Shown here piece after piece: positions 57,101-61,457 of a stretch of 64,000 bases of DNA. The DNA is from Rugalucina vietnamica (taxonomy: Eukaryota; Mollusca; Bivalvia; Lucinida; Lucinidae). Under the pieces are notes generated by a model. It saw only the letters and a program-made list of their open reading frames with translations, did no database searches and was not told where the DNA came from. The DNA lies in the NCBI GenBank assembly GCA_964017185.1, contig OZ024880.1, forward strand, positions 44,095,071-44,159,070, in the 5' to 3' direction. Within the stretch, counting starts at the first letter, position 1, and each line of letters opens with the position of its first letter. The position numbers were made by a program, and so were the translations under genes.

Positions 57101-57818
57101 ATCACAGTTAACTGGTTCATCGTTACATTCCCGCCCATCTCGTATGGGGTCACACCCCACTCCCCAAGAATATAGTCTAGATTCTGGTCATCATGATTTA
57201 CCTGCAGTGAGGAAGGATATTTCCGCAGATGAAAACTATGAATTTGATTCTGTAACTGCAGCGGAATCTGATTTATTAGAGGCGCTTAGAAATTACAGTG
57301 AAGTTAATGGTGACAATGATGATTTATTAAGTGCTTTACAAGATGGTCTTAATTCTTCGGGATTTTTACAAGATTTGTATCCAAAACCTCGACGGCAGAG
57401 CAGATACTCTGATTCTGAGCAGAGATTTGAAAAGTTACGCGGTGAGTTTCAGCAGTACAGACAGAAACAGCAGGAGAGACGTTCAGGTAGCAGCAGTGGG
57501 GTGGACCGTTCCCATTCCTCGGGGAGTGGGGACAGGTCTTATGGCTCGGGGGTAGGGGATAGATTCCAGGGGTCAGGGTATCAGCCTAGGGGCAGTAATA
57601 GCTCCTCCCACAGTTCCAGGGCATCATATCCAAGGGCCCATGACTCTGGGTACCTTGACAGGTCCCAGGGGCAGGGGCAGTTTGTAGGTTATCCCCCTCC
57701 TAGGAGGGACAGTTCATCCCACAGCTCACGAGGTTCAGGTTACAGAGGTTACGACCCTAGTCCTGGGTTTTACCCTGAAAACTACAAGCAAGGACCAATG
57801 GACAGTGATATGTTGTGA
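14915..57818 (+). CDS. tutl: turtle/IGSF9-family transmembrane adhesion receptor, 5'-partial gene (14 exons)
   Basis: Exons 14915-15190, 19097-19205, 22851-23032, 37516-37800, 38117-38232, 39106-39259, 40748-40856, 41671-41852, 46040-46120, 46609-46893, 47837-47890, 49491-49634, 50447-50495 and 55739-57818 all have AG/GT borders and join in frame (4106 nt; 1367 residues plus stop). Numbering from the first whole codon: Ig domains at about 1-91 (C24/W36/C73), 93-188 (C115/W128/C169), 190-283 (C214/W227/C264) and 285-373 (C308/W320/C355); FN3 at about 376-468 and 500-592; transmembrane helix 622-645 followed by basic NRRRSRKQR; cytoplasmic tail 646-1367. The domain order and phrases such as CPVDANPP, PCAATGTP, DHGVYECEASN and TPHAPYNVSV match turtle/IGSF9/IGSF9B, cell-surface receptors acting in dendrite and axon patterning and synapse adhesion. 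The family has five Ig domains, so signal peptide and Ig1 lie upstream of the window. DCC/protogenin-type receptors are the alternative, but they carry five or six FN3 domains. Confidence 0.93.
16814..17038. mobile_element. TA-flanked miniature element (CAACCTCTTTATAAC)
   Basis: The left end TATACCTCAACCTCTTTATA is mirrored by TATAAAGAGGCTGTGGTGTA at the right. Termini are related to those of 39270-39461. Confidence 0.6.
17098..18472. mobile_element. GGGCCCAGTTGTTCAAA palindromic element, interrupted copy
   Basis: The left end GGGCCCAGTTGTTCAAA, hairpin TGTTGATAAAATGTGAGAAT and its complement, and right end TTTTGAACAACTGGCC match copies at 48388-48629 and 54663-54905. Between the hairpin and the right arm lies about 1.1 kb of unrelated sequence, a nested insertion (17244-18365). 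Confidence 0.75.
17244..18365. mobile_element. nested element ATACCCCCGGC..GCCGGGGGTAT with tandem units
   Basis: Short inverted ends ATACCCCCGGC and GCCGGGGGTAT. The interior starts with TTCGTTYGTT repeats (17300-17340), then has two ~177-bp direct units (17392 and 17569: GGTGGTGTATATCTCATGAA, later CATGCCCGGGGGTGGGGCT) and decayed further units to about 18030. A T-run is at 18042-18060. No coding frame. Confidence 0.6.
19097..19205 (+). CDS. tutl: tutl exon: Ig domain 3, first half
   Basis: Encodes QAYIIGPPSNKTAVLGQ through the C115 strand to ITYRW. It starts in phase 1 and ends in phase 2 inside the conserved Trp codon, which the next exon completes. Splitting an Ig domain just after the core Trp recurs in the fourth domain of this gene. 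Confidence 0.92.
19495..19845. mobile_element. TACCRTATTCG miniature element (copy 2)
   Basis: Ends TACCATATTCGTTCTAATTA and TTATTAGAACGAATACGGTA are inverted repeats. The interior matches 41289-41648 and 420-561. TA could be the target duplication. Confidence 0.75.
20385..20620. mobile_element. TGAGCC palindromic miniature element, copy 2
   Basis: Full copy, TGAGCCGCCCCATGGG to CGAGGCGGCTCA, with central hairpin CAGCTTCGCGG-TAA-CCGCGAAGCTG. It lies in the first unit of a ~415-bp tandem duplication. Confidence 0.85.
20801..21034. mobile_element. TGAGCC palindromic miniature element, copy 3
   Basis: Full copy with hairpin, second unit of the tandem duplication. It is nearly identical to copy 2. 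Confidence 0.85.
21258..21516. mobile_element. 'CATAGATTGTGGGTAC' palindromic element (copy 2)
   Basis: Hairpin AGAATGTGGGTAC..GTACCCACAATCT with core AACTGCCTCAGGGAGGCGGTT. The right arm has a G-run at 21468-21485. Same arms as 8483-8755. Confidence 0.7.
22074..22800. mobile_element. Harbinger-like non-autonomous element (727 bp)
   Basis: Ends TAATACCCTGTTTACACTAA and the mirrored AGTCTAAACAGGGTATTA; flanks are AATTCGA-rich. It carries a Myb/SANT-like open frame on the minus strand and no transposase. Class is inferred from that domain; a 3-bp target duplication could not be fixed. Confidence 0.65.
22255..22493 (-). pseudogene. Myb/SANT-like DNA-binding domain fragment of a transposon protein
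   Basis: The frame starts MAKMVLANDSDRG and continues with TWTHDETRALIRIWADSEI, then a second helix (KNASIYEKLATRLRDSGFER) and the third (TTSQCRKKVKSLR). This is the trihelix/Myb-like fold common in PIF/Harbinger accessory proteins and in trihelix regulators. The frame runs out into element non-coding sequence (total 151 codons). It is therefore a truncated remnant, or a small protein if expressed. Confidence 0.65.
22851..23032 (+). CDS. tutl: tutl exon: Ig domain 3, second half
   Basis: Completes Trp128, then YKDN..., with the KEDMGWYVC motif (C169) and the PSNGVGQDPEAAAYLNIT ending typical of the IGSF9 third Ig domain. The acceptor CTCTTTCTAG follows an A-rich repeat tail by a few bases. 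The donor GTAAGT is followed about 24 bp later by a palindromic miniature element. Confidence 0.93.
23057..23140. mobile_element. TGAGCC element fragment, copy 4 (left half)
   Basis: TGAGCCGTGTCAAGAGAAAACC, then TCTGACACAAACCAGCCTGTACAGGCACA. The remainder is missing. It starts 24 bp after a splice donor. Confidence 0.65.
24090..27715. repeat. palindrome A of the foldback
   Basis: Three independent pairs give the same centre near 25910: 24225 with 27582 (CCAATGTTGGCAAG and complement), 24596 with 27229 (TTTGCATATTCATGAAT), and 24862 with 26965 (GCATTTTAGGACAAATTTTC). Arms are ~1.8 kb each and diverged by point changes and small indels. Confidence 0.75.
28820..29170 (+). repeat. dispersed repeat, unknown class (copy 2)
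   Basis: Same sequence as 1160-1590 in the opposite orientation, including CCGCCAGTAACTTTGTGTT, ACTGATCGTTCCAAG and GGAGTGGGAATCTCTTTCTG. It sits near the centre of palindrome B. A short piece recurs at 46525-46605 upstream of a splice acceptor. Confidence 0.75.
29641..31241. mobile_element. ACCATGGTC palindromic-repeat element
   Basis: Inverted ends CAGGCGAAA and TTTCGCCTG, possibly extended by ATCC/GGAT. Three clusters of 9-bp-spaced, self-complementary ACCATGG(T/A) words (29655-29890, 30345-30405, 30846-31220) flank unique AT-rich sequence. The last cluster is itself a large palindrome centred near 31035. Long open frames on both strands (Met-Val-Asp-His-Gly repeats) are products of the repeat, not genes. 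Confidence 0.7.
31571..32927. mobile_element. piggyBac-like non-autonomous element (1357 bp)
   Basis: TTAA-CCCTCGTCCTGC at the left and GCAGGACAAGGG-TTAA at the right: 12-bp inverted ends with one mismatch, flanked by TTAA. The partner arm of the host palindrome (27985-28030) shows the uninterrupted site, proving insertion. Only a broken N-terminal acidic remnant of a transposase frame is present. Confidence 0.85.
31826..32021 (+). pseudogene. remnant of piggyBac-type transposase N-terminus
   Basis: One frame reads MANYSLQIGTFFNDLNTDSD followed by SGDEF. After a frame change the adjacent frame gives NQDDSDDEWAFDIKKSAEGD and then a stop. Acidic, Ser/Asp-rich N-termini are common in piggyBac transposases, and the context supports that origin. 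The catalytic part is missing. Confidence 0.5.
34662..36629. mobile_element. 1968-bp TIR element with CACAGTG ends and 5-bp target duplication
   Basis: Ends begin CACAGTGTATATCCGAGCG; the inverted repeat runs for about 88 bp with only a few differences. ATAAT lies on both sides (34657-34661, 36630-36634). Subterminal words ACGGAACAGACG recur in both orientations near 34690, 35100-35180, 36340 and 36580. A reverse-oriented tRNA-like SINE sits inside (about 35940-36085). No transposase frame. Confidence 0.8.
35940..36085 (-). repeat. tRNA-derived SINE or tRNA pseudogene, minus strand
   Basis: On the minus strand: GGTCCCGATAGCTCAGTGGT (box A), an anticodon-arm-like CGCCCGCTTCGGGGGCG, and GTGGGTTCGCCC (box B). 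The 3' side does not pair with the 5' acceptor, so it is not a functional tRNA. Confidence 0.55.
36818..36890. repeat. 36-bp tandem pair
   Basis: GATCTGTGGAAAGTTGTTTG and GATCTGTGGAAAGTTGTTCA, each followed by CAAACAAGTAT, in tandem. Confidence 0.7.
37411..37492. mobile_element. TGAGCC element fragment, copy 5 (right half)
   Basis: TTTGTGTCAGACCTGGTCGG, then GTTGGTTTTCCC and CGAGGCGGCTCA. It ends 23 bp before the splice acceptor boundary of the exon at 37516. Confidence 0.8.
37516..37800 (+). CDS. tutl: tutl exon: Ig domain 4
   Basis: A single phase 1-1 exon for a full Ig domain: RLDCPVDANPP (C214), IIWTKNG (W227) and SDAGNYRC (C264). The RCPVDA.PP / W.KDG wording is characteristic of IGSF9-family Ig4. 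It follows a 14.5-kb intron. The half-copy of a TGAGCC element ending at 37492 leaves only 23 bp before the exon. Confidence 0.94.
38117..38232 (+). CDS. tutl: tutl exon: Ig domain 5, first half
   Basis: PPRFVIRPKSQYLRQLGQ, then the MPCAATGTPYPTITWRR strand with C308 and W320. It ends in phase 0 at GTAAGT. A TGAGCC miniature element begins about 24 bp into the intron. Confidence 0.94.
38256..38442. mobile_element. TGAGCC palindromic element, copy 6
   Basis: TGAGCCTCGTCATGAGAAAAC...; the left hairpin arm is deleted, then CTGATCAGCGCCCTTGTTTTC and the right arm ending CGCGGTTCA. Confidence 0.75.
38614..38813. mobile_element. TGAGCC palindromic element, copy 7
   Basis: TGAGCCGTGAGAAAACCGG... 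with core GATCAGCTGTGCAGCTGATC and a decayed right end. Confidence 0.75.
39106..39259 (+). CDS. tutl: tutl exon: Ig domain 5, second half
   Basis: Starts in phase 0 (SIGALSNEGRIQV), contains GGNLTIQALSKSDHGVYEC (C355) and EASNEV, and ends in phase 1. It is flanked by TGAGCC elements at 38614-38813 and 39553-39788. A TA-flanked miniature element starts about 11 bp after the exon. Confidence 0.94.
39270..39461. mobile_element. TA-flanked miniature element (TACAG..AACCTC)
   Basis: TACAGTTCAACCTCCTTATA and TTATAATGAGGTTTTCCTGTA are inverted ends. Related in termini to 16814-17038. It starts 11 bp after the exon ending at 39259. Confidence 0.65.
39553..39788. mobile_element. TGAGCC palindromic element, copy 8
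   Basis: Full copy with the CAGCTTCGCAG/CTGCGAAGCTG hairpin. Confidence 0.85.
40026..40262. mobile_element. TGAGCC palindromic element, copy 9
   Basis: Full copy; the outer arm is of the GAGAAAACCGG type and the right end is CGTGGCTCA. Confidence 0.85.
40387..40623. mobile_element. TGAGCC palindromic element, copy 10
   Basis: Full copy in the opposite orientation (GGTCTTCGGGGTTTCTGACC on the left). It lies 125 bp downstream of copy 9 and 125 bp before an exon. Confidence 0.85.
40748..40856 (+). CDS. tutl: tutl exon: FN3 domain 1, first half
   Basis: TTPHAPYNVSVETDLFSATVRW followed by a YSSSPQHYLIW strand. The NTTPHAP hinge is the usual Ig5-FN3 junction of IGSF9 proteins. The exon ends in phase 2 within a Trp codon. 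The donor is GTTAGT, a less common but valid form. Confidence 0.92.
40886..41120. mobile_element. TGAGCC palindromic element, copy 11
   Basis: Diverged ends but an intact CATATGCGAAAACAAAGG / CCTTTGTTTTCGCC palindrome. It begins about 30 bp after a splice donor. Confidence 0.8.
41289..41648. mobile_element. TACCRTATTCG miniature element (copy 3)
   Basis: TACCGTATTTGTTCCGATTA to AATTAGTTTGAATACAGTA, interior as at 19495-19845. It ends 22 bp before the exon at 41671, so it supplies most of the upstream acceptor context. Confidence 0.75.
41671..41852 (+). CDS. tutl: tutl exon: FN3 domain 1, second half
   Basis: Continues LIW-YRS, then the FN3 hallmarks LYKLEPDTTYEFKVLSRN and GDGLFSEVVTSKT. It ends in phase 1 at GTATGT. 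A TACCGTATT-type miniature element ends about 22 bp upstream of the acceptor. Confidence 0.93.
41991..42225. mobile_element. TGAGCC palindromic element, copy 12
   Basis: Full, well-preserved copy: TGAGCCACCTCGTGGGAAAAC to CCATGGGGCGGCTCA, hairpin CAGCTTCGCGG-TTT-CCGCGAAGCTG. Confidence 0.88.
42428..42480. repeat. AATA/AAAT microsatellite
   Basis: Runs of AATAAT and AAATAAAT units without interruption longer than a few bases. Confidence 0.8.
42716..42997. mobile_element. 'CATAGATTGTGGGTAC' palindromic element (copy 3)
   Basis: Best-preserved copy: core AACCGCCTCGCCGAGGCGGTT between CATAGATTGTGGGTACACG and its complement, with arms as at 8483-8755. Confidence 0.8.
43175..43375 (+). repeat. 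tRNA-derived SINE (family of 11303-11525)
   Basis: Head GAGGTCATAGGCCTAGTGG, body TAGAGTACTGG, tail GACAGAAAAATTGTTGACTG then GGATGTTTAGTC. Confidence 0.6.
44683..44919. mobile_element. TGAGCC palindromic element, copy 13
   Basis: Full, well-preserved copy of the GAGAAAACCGGTCTTCGGGG subtype with the CAGCTTCGCAG hairpin. Confidence 0.88.
45670..45912. mobile_element. GGCCCCGAGGTTATAAAAC palindromic element (copy 1)
   Basis: Ends GTCCCGAAGTTATAAAACTT and AAGTTTTATAACCTCGGGGCC; inner hairpin GTTAAAATGCCAACAATTGTT and its complement. The second copy is at 49915-50157. Confidence 0.8.
46040..46120 (+). CDS. tutl: tutl exon: inter-FN3 linker (27 codons)
   Basis: An 81-nt phase 1-1 exon coding a low-complexity linker (YQEGKVTALPTDASGSTYIP...) between the two FN3 domains. 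It begins after TTATTGTAG and ends at GTAAGT. IGSF9 proteins have a comparable linker here. Being symmetric, it can be skipped without a frameshift. Confidence 0.85.
46127..46215. mobile_element. fragment of a 'CATAGATTGTGGGTAC' element
   Basis: ACAATCTATGTTTTGGAACA then AAGAAAAATACAAACCCC and a right-arm scrap. The left half is missing. Confidence 0.55.
46240..46391. mobile_element. TGAGCC element fragment, copy 14
   Basis: TGAGCTGCCTCATGGTAAAAC through TTGAAATTTCGGATTTAAG and GCGAAAACAAAGC; truncated at the central hairpin. Confidence 0.75.
46525..46605 (+). repeat. dispersed-repeat fragment abutting a splice acceptor (copy 3)
   Basis: TTTTTGGAGTGGGAATTTCT, CTGATCATTGTTTACTTATACC correspond to 29079-29150 (TTTTTGGAGTGGGAATCTCT, CTGATCTTTGCCTACTTGTACC). 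The CCTTTCAG acceptor follows directly. Confidence 0.6.
46609..46893 (+). CDS. tutl: tutl exon: FN3 domain 2
   Basis: PRPSPPINVSASPGDGGILITW, FRYSIEYSS, and HPGVTYRFRVYANALLAYSNPS: a complete FN3 domain in one 285-nt phase 1-1 exon. The roughly 75 bp before the acceptor resemble a dispersed repeat present at 28820-29170. Confidence 0.94.
47330..47500. mobile_element. AGCCCCAGATG palindromic element (copy 1)
   Basis: Stem CAGAACAGCCCCAGATG..CATCTGGGGCTATTCTG around GACGCCGC/GCGGCGTC, then a conserved flank AAAATCACTCCTAACGCCCC and GAAAGTGGACTC. Copies at 50228-50400 and 51010-51182. Confidence 0.7.
47660..47770 (+). repeat. SINE 3' fragment
   Basis: 'GTACTGATTAAACCCA' occurs twice in tandem, then GACATGACTGAAAAATTGTT, GACTGGGACATTAGCCTCAA and TACAAACC. 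Confidence 0.6.
47837..47890 (+). CDS. tutl: tutl small exon: membrane-proximal stalk (18 codons)
   Basis: A 54-nt phase 1-1 exon coding TRTTPSPAGNIDFSTSE, a Thr/Ser/Pro-rich stalk. It lies between TTAACAG and GTACTT. The preceding pyrimidine tract is poor. Exons on either side can join without it in frame, so it may be a cassette exon or a chance match. Confidence 0.6.
48388..48629. mobile_element. GGGCCCAGTTGTTCAAA palindromic element (copy 2)
   Basis: Intact copy: AGCCAGTTGTTTAAA, hairpin GATAAAATGTGAGAATCCTT-TGCA and complement, TTTTGAACAACTGGCT. Confidence 0.8.
48962..49186. mobile_element. TGAGCC palindromic element, copy 15
   Basis: TGAGCCGCGATGCAAGAAAAC, decayed right arm (GATGTGGCACA) and core. 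Confidence 0.75.
49331..49427. mobile_element. 97-bp palindromic element CCCAGC(G/A)GGCACATGATGTCA
   Basis: 21-bp inverted ends with a single difference. The interior is made of TGACGTCA-, ATGTCA- and GACGTC-like words in alternating orientation. It lies 64 bp before the transmembrane exon. Confidence 0.75.
49491..49634 (+). CDS. tutl: tutl exon: transmembrane helix
   Basis: EEEGFGLSTTE precedes a helix of about 24 residues, IGGIIGGLTFLVVAVTLAVI and onward, ending in VVC. It is followed by the stop-transfer sequence NRRRSRKQRPAK. Phase 1-1, donor GTAAGT. This fixes a type I topology with the Ig/FN3 domains outside. Confidence 0.95.
49915..50157. mobile_element. GGCCCCGAGGTTATAAAAC palindromic element (copy 2)
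   Basis: GGGCCCGAGGTTATAAAACT to AAGTTTTATAGCCTCGGGGCC, inner hairpin as at 45670-45912. Confidence 0.8.
50228..50400. mobile_element. AGCCCCAGATG palindromic element (copy 2)
   Basis: AACAGTATAGCCCCAGATGT..CCATCTGGGGCTATTCTG and the conserved right flank CTGAAAGTGGACTTACCC. It lies about 45 bp before the exon at 50447. Confidence 0.65.
50447..50495 (+). CDS. tutl: tutl exon: juxtamembrane cytoplasmic segment
   Basis: A 49-nt exon coding NVKYLGPADDIDASR. It starts in phase 1 after TTACAG and ends in phase 2 in an Arg codon completed by the last exon. It is short, but the frame continuity on both sides supports it. Confidence 0.85.
51010..51182. mobile_element. AGCCCCAGATG palindromic element (copy 3)
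   Basis: AACAGTATAGCCCCAGATGT, GACGCCGC..GCGGCATC, CTTGGGCTATTCTGTTTGC, flank AAAATCACTCCTGATGCC. Confidence 0.65.
51758..53089. mobile_element. 1332-bp TIR element (CACGGCTAACAAACC) with 5-bp target duplication
   Basis: Ends CACGGCTAACAAACCTTTAA and the mirrored TTAAAGGTTTGTTAGCCGTG. The inverted repeat extends ~100 bp at roughly 90% by eye. TAAGT lies on both sides (51753-51757, 53090-53094). It split an older SINE-like repeat (51620-53150). No transposase recognised. Confidence 0.8.
53787..54020. mobile_element. 'CATAGATTGTGGGTAC' palindromic element (copy 4, reversed)
   Basis: CATCAGGAAAACAAGTCTGTG, CCCCTTAAACCCC, then GCATAGATTGTGGATACTCG and the decayed complement. Confidence 0.7.
54033..54281. 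mobile_element. TGAGCC palindromic element, copy 16
   Basis: Full copy; the central hairpin carries an extra 'GGTTACGCTTCGC' step, an internal slippage of the stem. Confidence 0.85.
54663..54905. mobile_element. GGGCCCAGTTGTTCAAA palindromic element (copy 3)
   Basis: GGACCCAGTTGTTCAAATC to GCTTTGAACAACTGGGCCC; hairpin as in 48388-48629. Confidence 0.82.
55739..57818 (+). CDS. tutl: tutl last coding exon: long cytoplasmic tail
   Basis: The open frame runs from the TTTTCAG acceptor (EFTPEWSNPENGGRHFV...) to the TGA at 57816-57818: 692 residues, disordered and rich in Ser, Arg, Asp, Gly and Tyr. Visible features: RS-rich stretches (residues RSRSRPDRSRSP), a proline run LPPRPPPPRQW suited to SH3 binding, an acidic DDDEEVFMPPP, an acidic leucine-rich segment (SDLLEALRNYSEV), a charged helix (RFEKLRGEFQQYRQKQQERR), Gly/Ser/Tyr repeats, and the C-terminus SDML, which fits a class III PDZ ligand. 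Vertebrate IGSF9 tails also end in a PDZ ligand. The tail itself is poorly conserved across phyla. Confidence 0.95.
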
Positions 57819-57833
57819 TTATCCTATCTGAAA

Positions 57834-58069
57834 TGAGCCTGTGAGTGAGAAAACCAACAATTTGGGTTCCGACCAGGTCTGACACAAATCGGGCTGTACA
57901 GTCACAGAAGATGGTAAGAGGCTGGAAATTTTGAATTTAGAAAGAAGGGGTATTGTGCTATCCGTGTAGCGAAAACAAAGGCGCTGATCAGCTTCGCAGT
58001 TACTGCGAAGCTGATCTGCGCCTTTGTTTTCGCCTATGCAGATTGTTGGTTTTCCCATGCGGCGGCTCA
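57834..58069. mobile_element. TGAGCC palindromic element, copy 17, in the 3' UTR
   Basis: Full copy starting 15 bp after the stop codon: TGAGCCTGTGAGTGAGAAAAC to CATGCGGCGGCTCA with the CAGCTTCGCAG hairpin. It should be part of the mature mRNA. Confidence 0.85.
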
Positions 58070-58165
58070 GATGTGACAGGAAAACTTTCCTTCGGGGTTT
58101 CTGATCAAGACCAACACAAACCAGAATGTACAGCCACAGAGTTGGCCAGAGGTTTAAATTTTGCA
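58070..58165. mobile_element. TGAGCC element fragment, copy 18
   Basis: Half-copy (CTTCGGGGTTTCTGATC, ACACAAACCAGAATGTACAG) directly after copy 17. Confidence 0.55.
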
Positions 58166-58504
58166 TGTAGAAAGTAAAGGTGTTTGGTTTACCAATTGTG
58201 GGTTTGAACTGTTTGACCATTATGTCACAAAAAATGTTTGAATGGAAGTATTAGACACAAAAACTGCCAACCGTTATTGTACAGCTTGTAATATACACGA
58301 GAAAGGCAACAACCAAAACACTAAAAAGCCTGTTAAACTAATAAGTTGTTGGATTATGACTCGGATAACTTGTCTGTCAGTAATCTGGTCAAAGGATGGA
58401 CACTAGATACTGGTAAACTGCCTCCAAAGTGTCTTGCCCAGGAACAGCTTGGTGTCGAGGCAAGTTACGGTCCCAGAATTACCTCTGTTGTATAAAATAG
58501 ATGT

Positions 58505-58529
58505 ATTAAAAGAAACACATCAAATTAAA
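58505..58529 (+). promoter_or_regulatory. candidate polyadenylation signals (ATTAAA x2)
   Basis: No AATAAA was found in the first ~900 bp after the stop codon. ATTAAA occurs at 58505-58510 and 58524-58529 and is the commonest variant signal. If either is used, the 3' UTR is about 0.7 kb and contains one full TGAGCC palindromic element. Weak evidence without transcripts. Confidence 0.25.
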
Positions 58530-58819
58530 GGTTTCATTGACTGCTTCTAGCTTTTTGGTTGCTGCTGGTCTGGTGTAAATATAGAGTCACACCTTTCTAC
58601 TTTGTACATAATAATTATGTTGTTTTCTTTTCATCAACTTTGTAAAAGTTGTTTTTCAACATTAGCTATGTAAGTTAAATGTGCTTAAATTGTTATTTTG
58701 TAATGCTTATATCTTTAGGTTGTTCATTAGACTGGCATAAGAAAATGGAAAATGAATATAAACACTGTAGAGCCTGCTTAAACTACCTACCTTGGCAATA
58801 TCTTCAGAGTCGTGTCATA

Positions 58820-59039
58820 TGAGCCTGTATGTGAGAAAAGCAACAGTTTGGGTTTCTGACCAGGTCAGACACAAACCAGGTTCTACAGTCACAGAAGATG
58901 GCTAGAGGCTGGAAATTTTAAAATTTAGAAAGTAGAGGAATTGTACTATCTGTGTAGCGAAAACTAAAGGCGCTGTACGTGGTGTCTGTACCTTTGTTTT
59001 TGCGTATGCAGATTGTTGATTTTCCCATGCAGTGGCTCA
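58820..59039. mobile_element. TGAGCC palindromic element, copy 19
   Basis: TGAGCCTGTATGTGAGAAAAG to CATGCAGTGGCTCA; the central hairpin is lost. Confidence 0.75.
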
Positions 59040-59354
59040 TAAAGATTTCTTACCAGATCCATCACATTAACCGGAAAACTAGAAACTTAAAATGTTCAGC
59101 TTAAGAAGATAGAAAGTACTATCTATGTTACTACTTATCTGAGTCTTTCTTTTTCACATTTAAAAAGTAGATTTGGCGAGGCAATTCTAACGTATATATC
59201 CACAATTTATGTTTTGAGCAAAAATATTAAAAATATTGAAATGTTTTTAATAAAATTGTCAAATTTTACATCTCTAAAATTGTTTGTATATGACAAGGAC
59301 ATGTTTTGATTATCGAGATAGTTAATTGCAGTTGTCTGTGTTCAGACTATATAA

Positions 59355-61451
59355 GAGGGTCTGGATGGGGTATAATGATTAAAGAATAATGGCCTAAAAA
59401 TTTTAATGAGAGTGAATAAAGAGCCAAAAATTTAATGATTAGTGAATAAGTAGGTCCTAAAAAATAATGAATAAAAGAAAAAAATTAATGAATAGCAGAA
59501 TAATATAATGAATAGTGAATAATAACATTTTAAAGAATAATGAATATGCTAAATTTGGCTATGGAATTGTCTTAGATGGCCTCCCTGACATTCCAGAATT
59601 TCATTTTTTTCGCCCCCAGACCCGATTTAGCTCAAATGTTATTGTCATATTTCTGAAATCTTTGAATGTTTGGAAAGACATAGCATGTAGGGACTCACTT
59701 CATGAATCTTTTTAAAAAATGTGTCATTTCCTGAGCCAGATACTATTTCACTGTTTTGTTTGCTTATGTATATGTATTTTCTTTTTATTATATAATAATA
59801 ATAATAATGACTTTATTTAAAGAGGAGGCTCAGTTGGACAAGTCCAATCTTCCCTGAGGTCCTCTATCAAAACAACATATATCAAAACAACATATACATA
59901 CTTAGAAAATTTACATAAACAAATGCGAAAACAGAGTTCTGTTCCTAAAGTAAAGAATGTTCTTGTGTGGCTGCCCAGTCAAGATATCCTTTCCTAAATT
60001 GTTGAAGGGAGACTGCATTTCTGAGATGGTTTGGAATGGAGTTCCATATTTTTTATCCTGAGTATGCAAGGCTGTTTCTATAATGTTCAATATTTGGTTT
60101 TGGGATGTACAAAAGATTGTCTGCTGTAGACCTAAGGGTTCTGTCATGGACCTCTTTTGAAAAAGTGAACATATTTGTAAGGTAAGCAGGGGTTAAGTTA
60201 TGCATAATTTTGTACATGAGTATTGCTTTCTGGTACATAACTCTCTCTTGGAAGGTCATCCATTTCAATTCCGCAAAGAGTTCCTCTGATGGAGTTTCTA
60301 TTAGCTTATCTAGAATTGACCTTGCTGCCCGTTTCTGAAATCTGATAATGGAGGTCATAAGCTCAGTATTGGCATTACCCCAGACTGAACAACAGTCGTC
60401 AAGATGAGGGAGTATGTACGCATTGTAGAAGAGCTTTCTAGTGGGAATGTTTAGGTACTTTTTAATCCTATTCAAGAGAAAAAGCAATGAATTGCATTTT
60501 TTTTATGTTGACTCAATATGAGTTGACCAACTTAGGGAGTTGTTTATATGAACACGGAGCAGTTTCTCAGACTCAGTTATTTGAATTTGTTCTCCCTTAA
60601 TAGTGAGATGAGGTGGCTCTGTCATTATTTTGTTGGCTGTGTTTCGAGTTGCTAAGAACATGGCCTTTGATTTGGATGTATTCTTTTTCATGTCATTGTC
60701 ATCACACCAATCAGAAAAGTTGTCTAGGTCCAGATTTAGGAAATTTGTTACTGTGGGCAGATAGGAATTTGAAGTATGCAAGGTGCCATCATCTGCAACA
60801 GATCTAACAGACAATATTTGATGTACATGGGCAAATCATTAATATACAGTAAAAATAGTAATGGTCCAAGAACTGAGCCTTGAGGAACTCCAGCTTTGAT
60901 TTCTTTACTCTCTGAGAGTTTTCCAGAAATATGGACCTGTTGGAATCTGTTACCCCACTTTGTCCTTATTATGTATGTTCCAATCCTATAATGATAATCT
61001 TTTCTGTGGACGGATATCACTTTGCTTTTTATATGACAGAGTATAATTATGGTGACTTTTGCAATCAGAAACAAGGCAGCACTAAGAACGTTAATGCAAA
61101 TCTAACTGGCAGTTTATATGGCGCTACTTTTTTTTTTCCTCGCTCGCTTCGCTCGCTCGGTATTTAATATATGCTTCTCTCAAGATGTTAAAACCAAGGT
61201 TGCACCCAGCAGTCTACAATTAAGTATCATAGAACTAGTCTTTGTGGCTTTAGATAAGGGATGCCTTAGGTGGGGAATACCTATATTTGCTATTAGAAAT
61301 TAGCTGGGTGAAGAAGGCGGTTCTAGTAATTATCATATTTTAATGAATAATCGAGCTAATTTTAATGAATAAGCCAAAATTTTAATGACAGTGAATAAAT
61401 GGCTAAATTTTTAGTGATTTGTGAATACCAGGACCCCCCATCCAGACCCTC
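59355..61451. mobile_element. 2.1-kb TIR element (GAGGGTCTGGATGGGG) hosting a LINE fragment
   Basis: Ends GAGGGTCTGGATGGGG and CCCCATCCAGACCCTC, flanked by ATATAA on both sides (59349-59354, 61452-61457). Sub-ends are rich in TTTTAATGA and AGTGAATAA words. The middle is occupied by a reverse-transcriptase fragment (about 59790-61110). Confidence 0.75.
59795..61074 (-). pseudogene. LINE reverse-transcriptase fragment, broken
   Basis: Minus strand pieces in order: 61074-60748 with the RT motif GVPQGSVLGPLLFLLYIND, 60814-60503 with ADDGTLHTS (the catalytic xxDD box, normally YADD/FADD) and a SKSKAMFL thumb region, 60487-60053 with the C-terminal RT domain (FYNAYILPHLDDCCSVWG, RFQKRAAR), and a last scrap to 59911. 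Frames are separated by shifts or stops. The 3' end shows ATAAAGTCATTATTATTATT, a microsatellite tail usual for several non-LTR clades. Similar to CR1/jockey-type elements; exact clade not assigned. Confidence 0.8.
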
Positions 61452-61457
61452 ATATAA

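Noticed and set aside
14915..57818. Identification as DCC, neogenin or protogenin
   Set aside because: Only two FN3 domains, and the Ig3-Ig5 wording fits IGSF9/turtle better.
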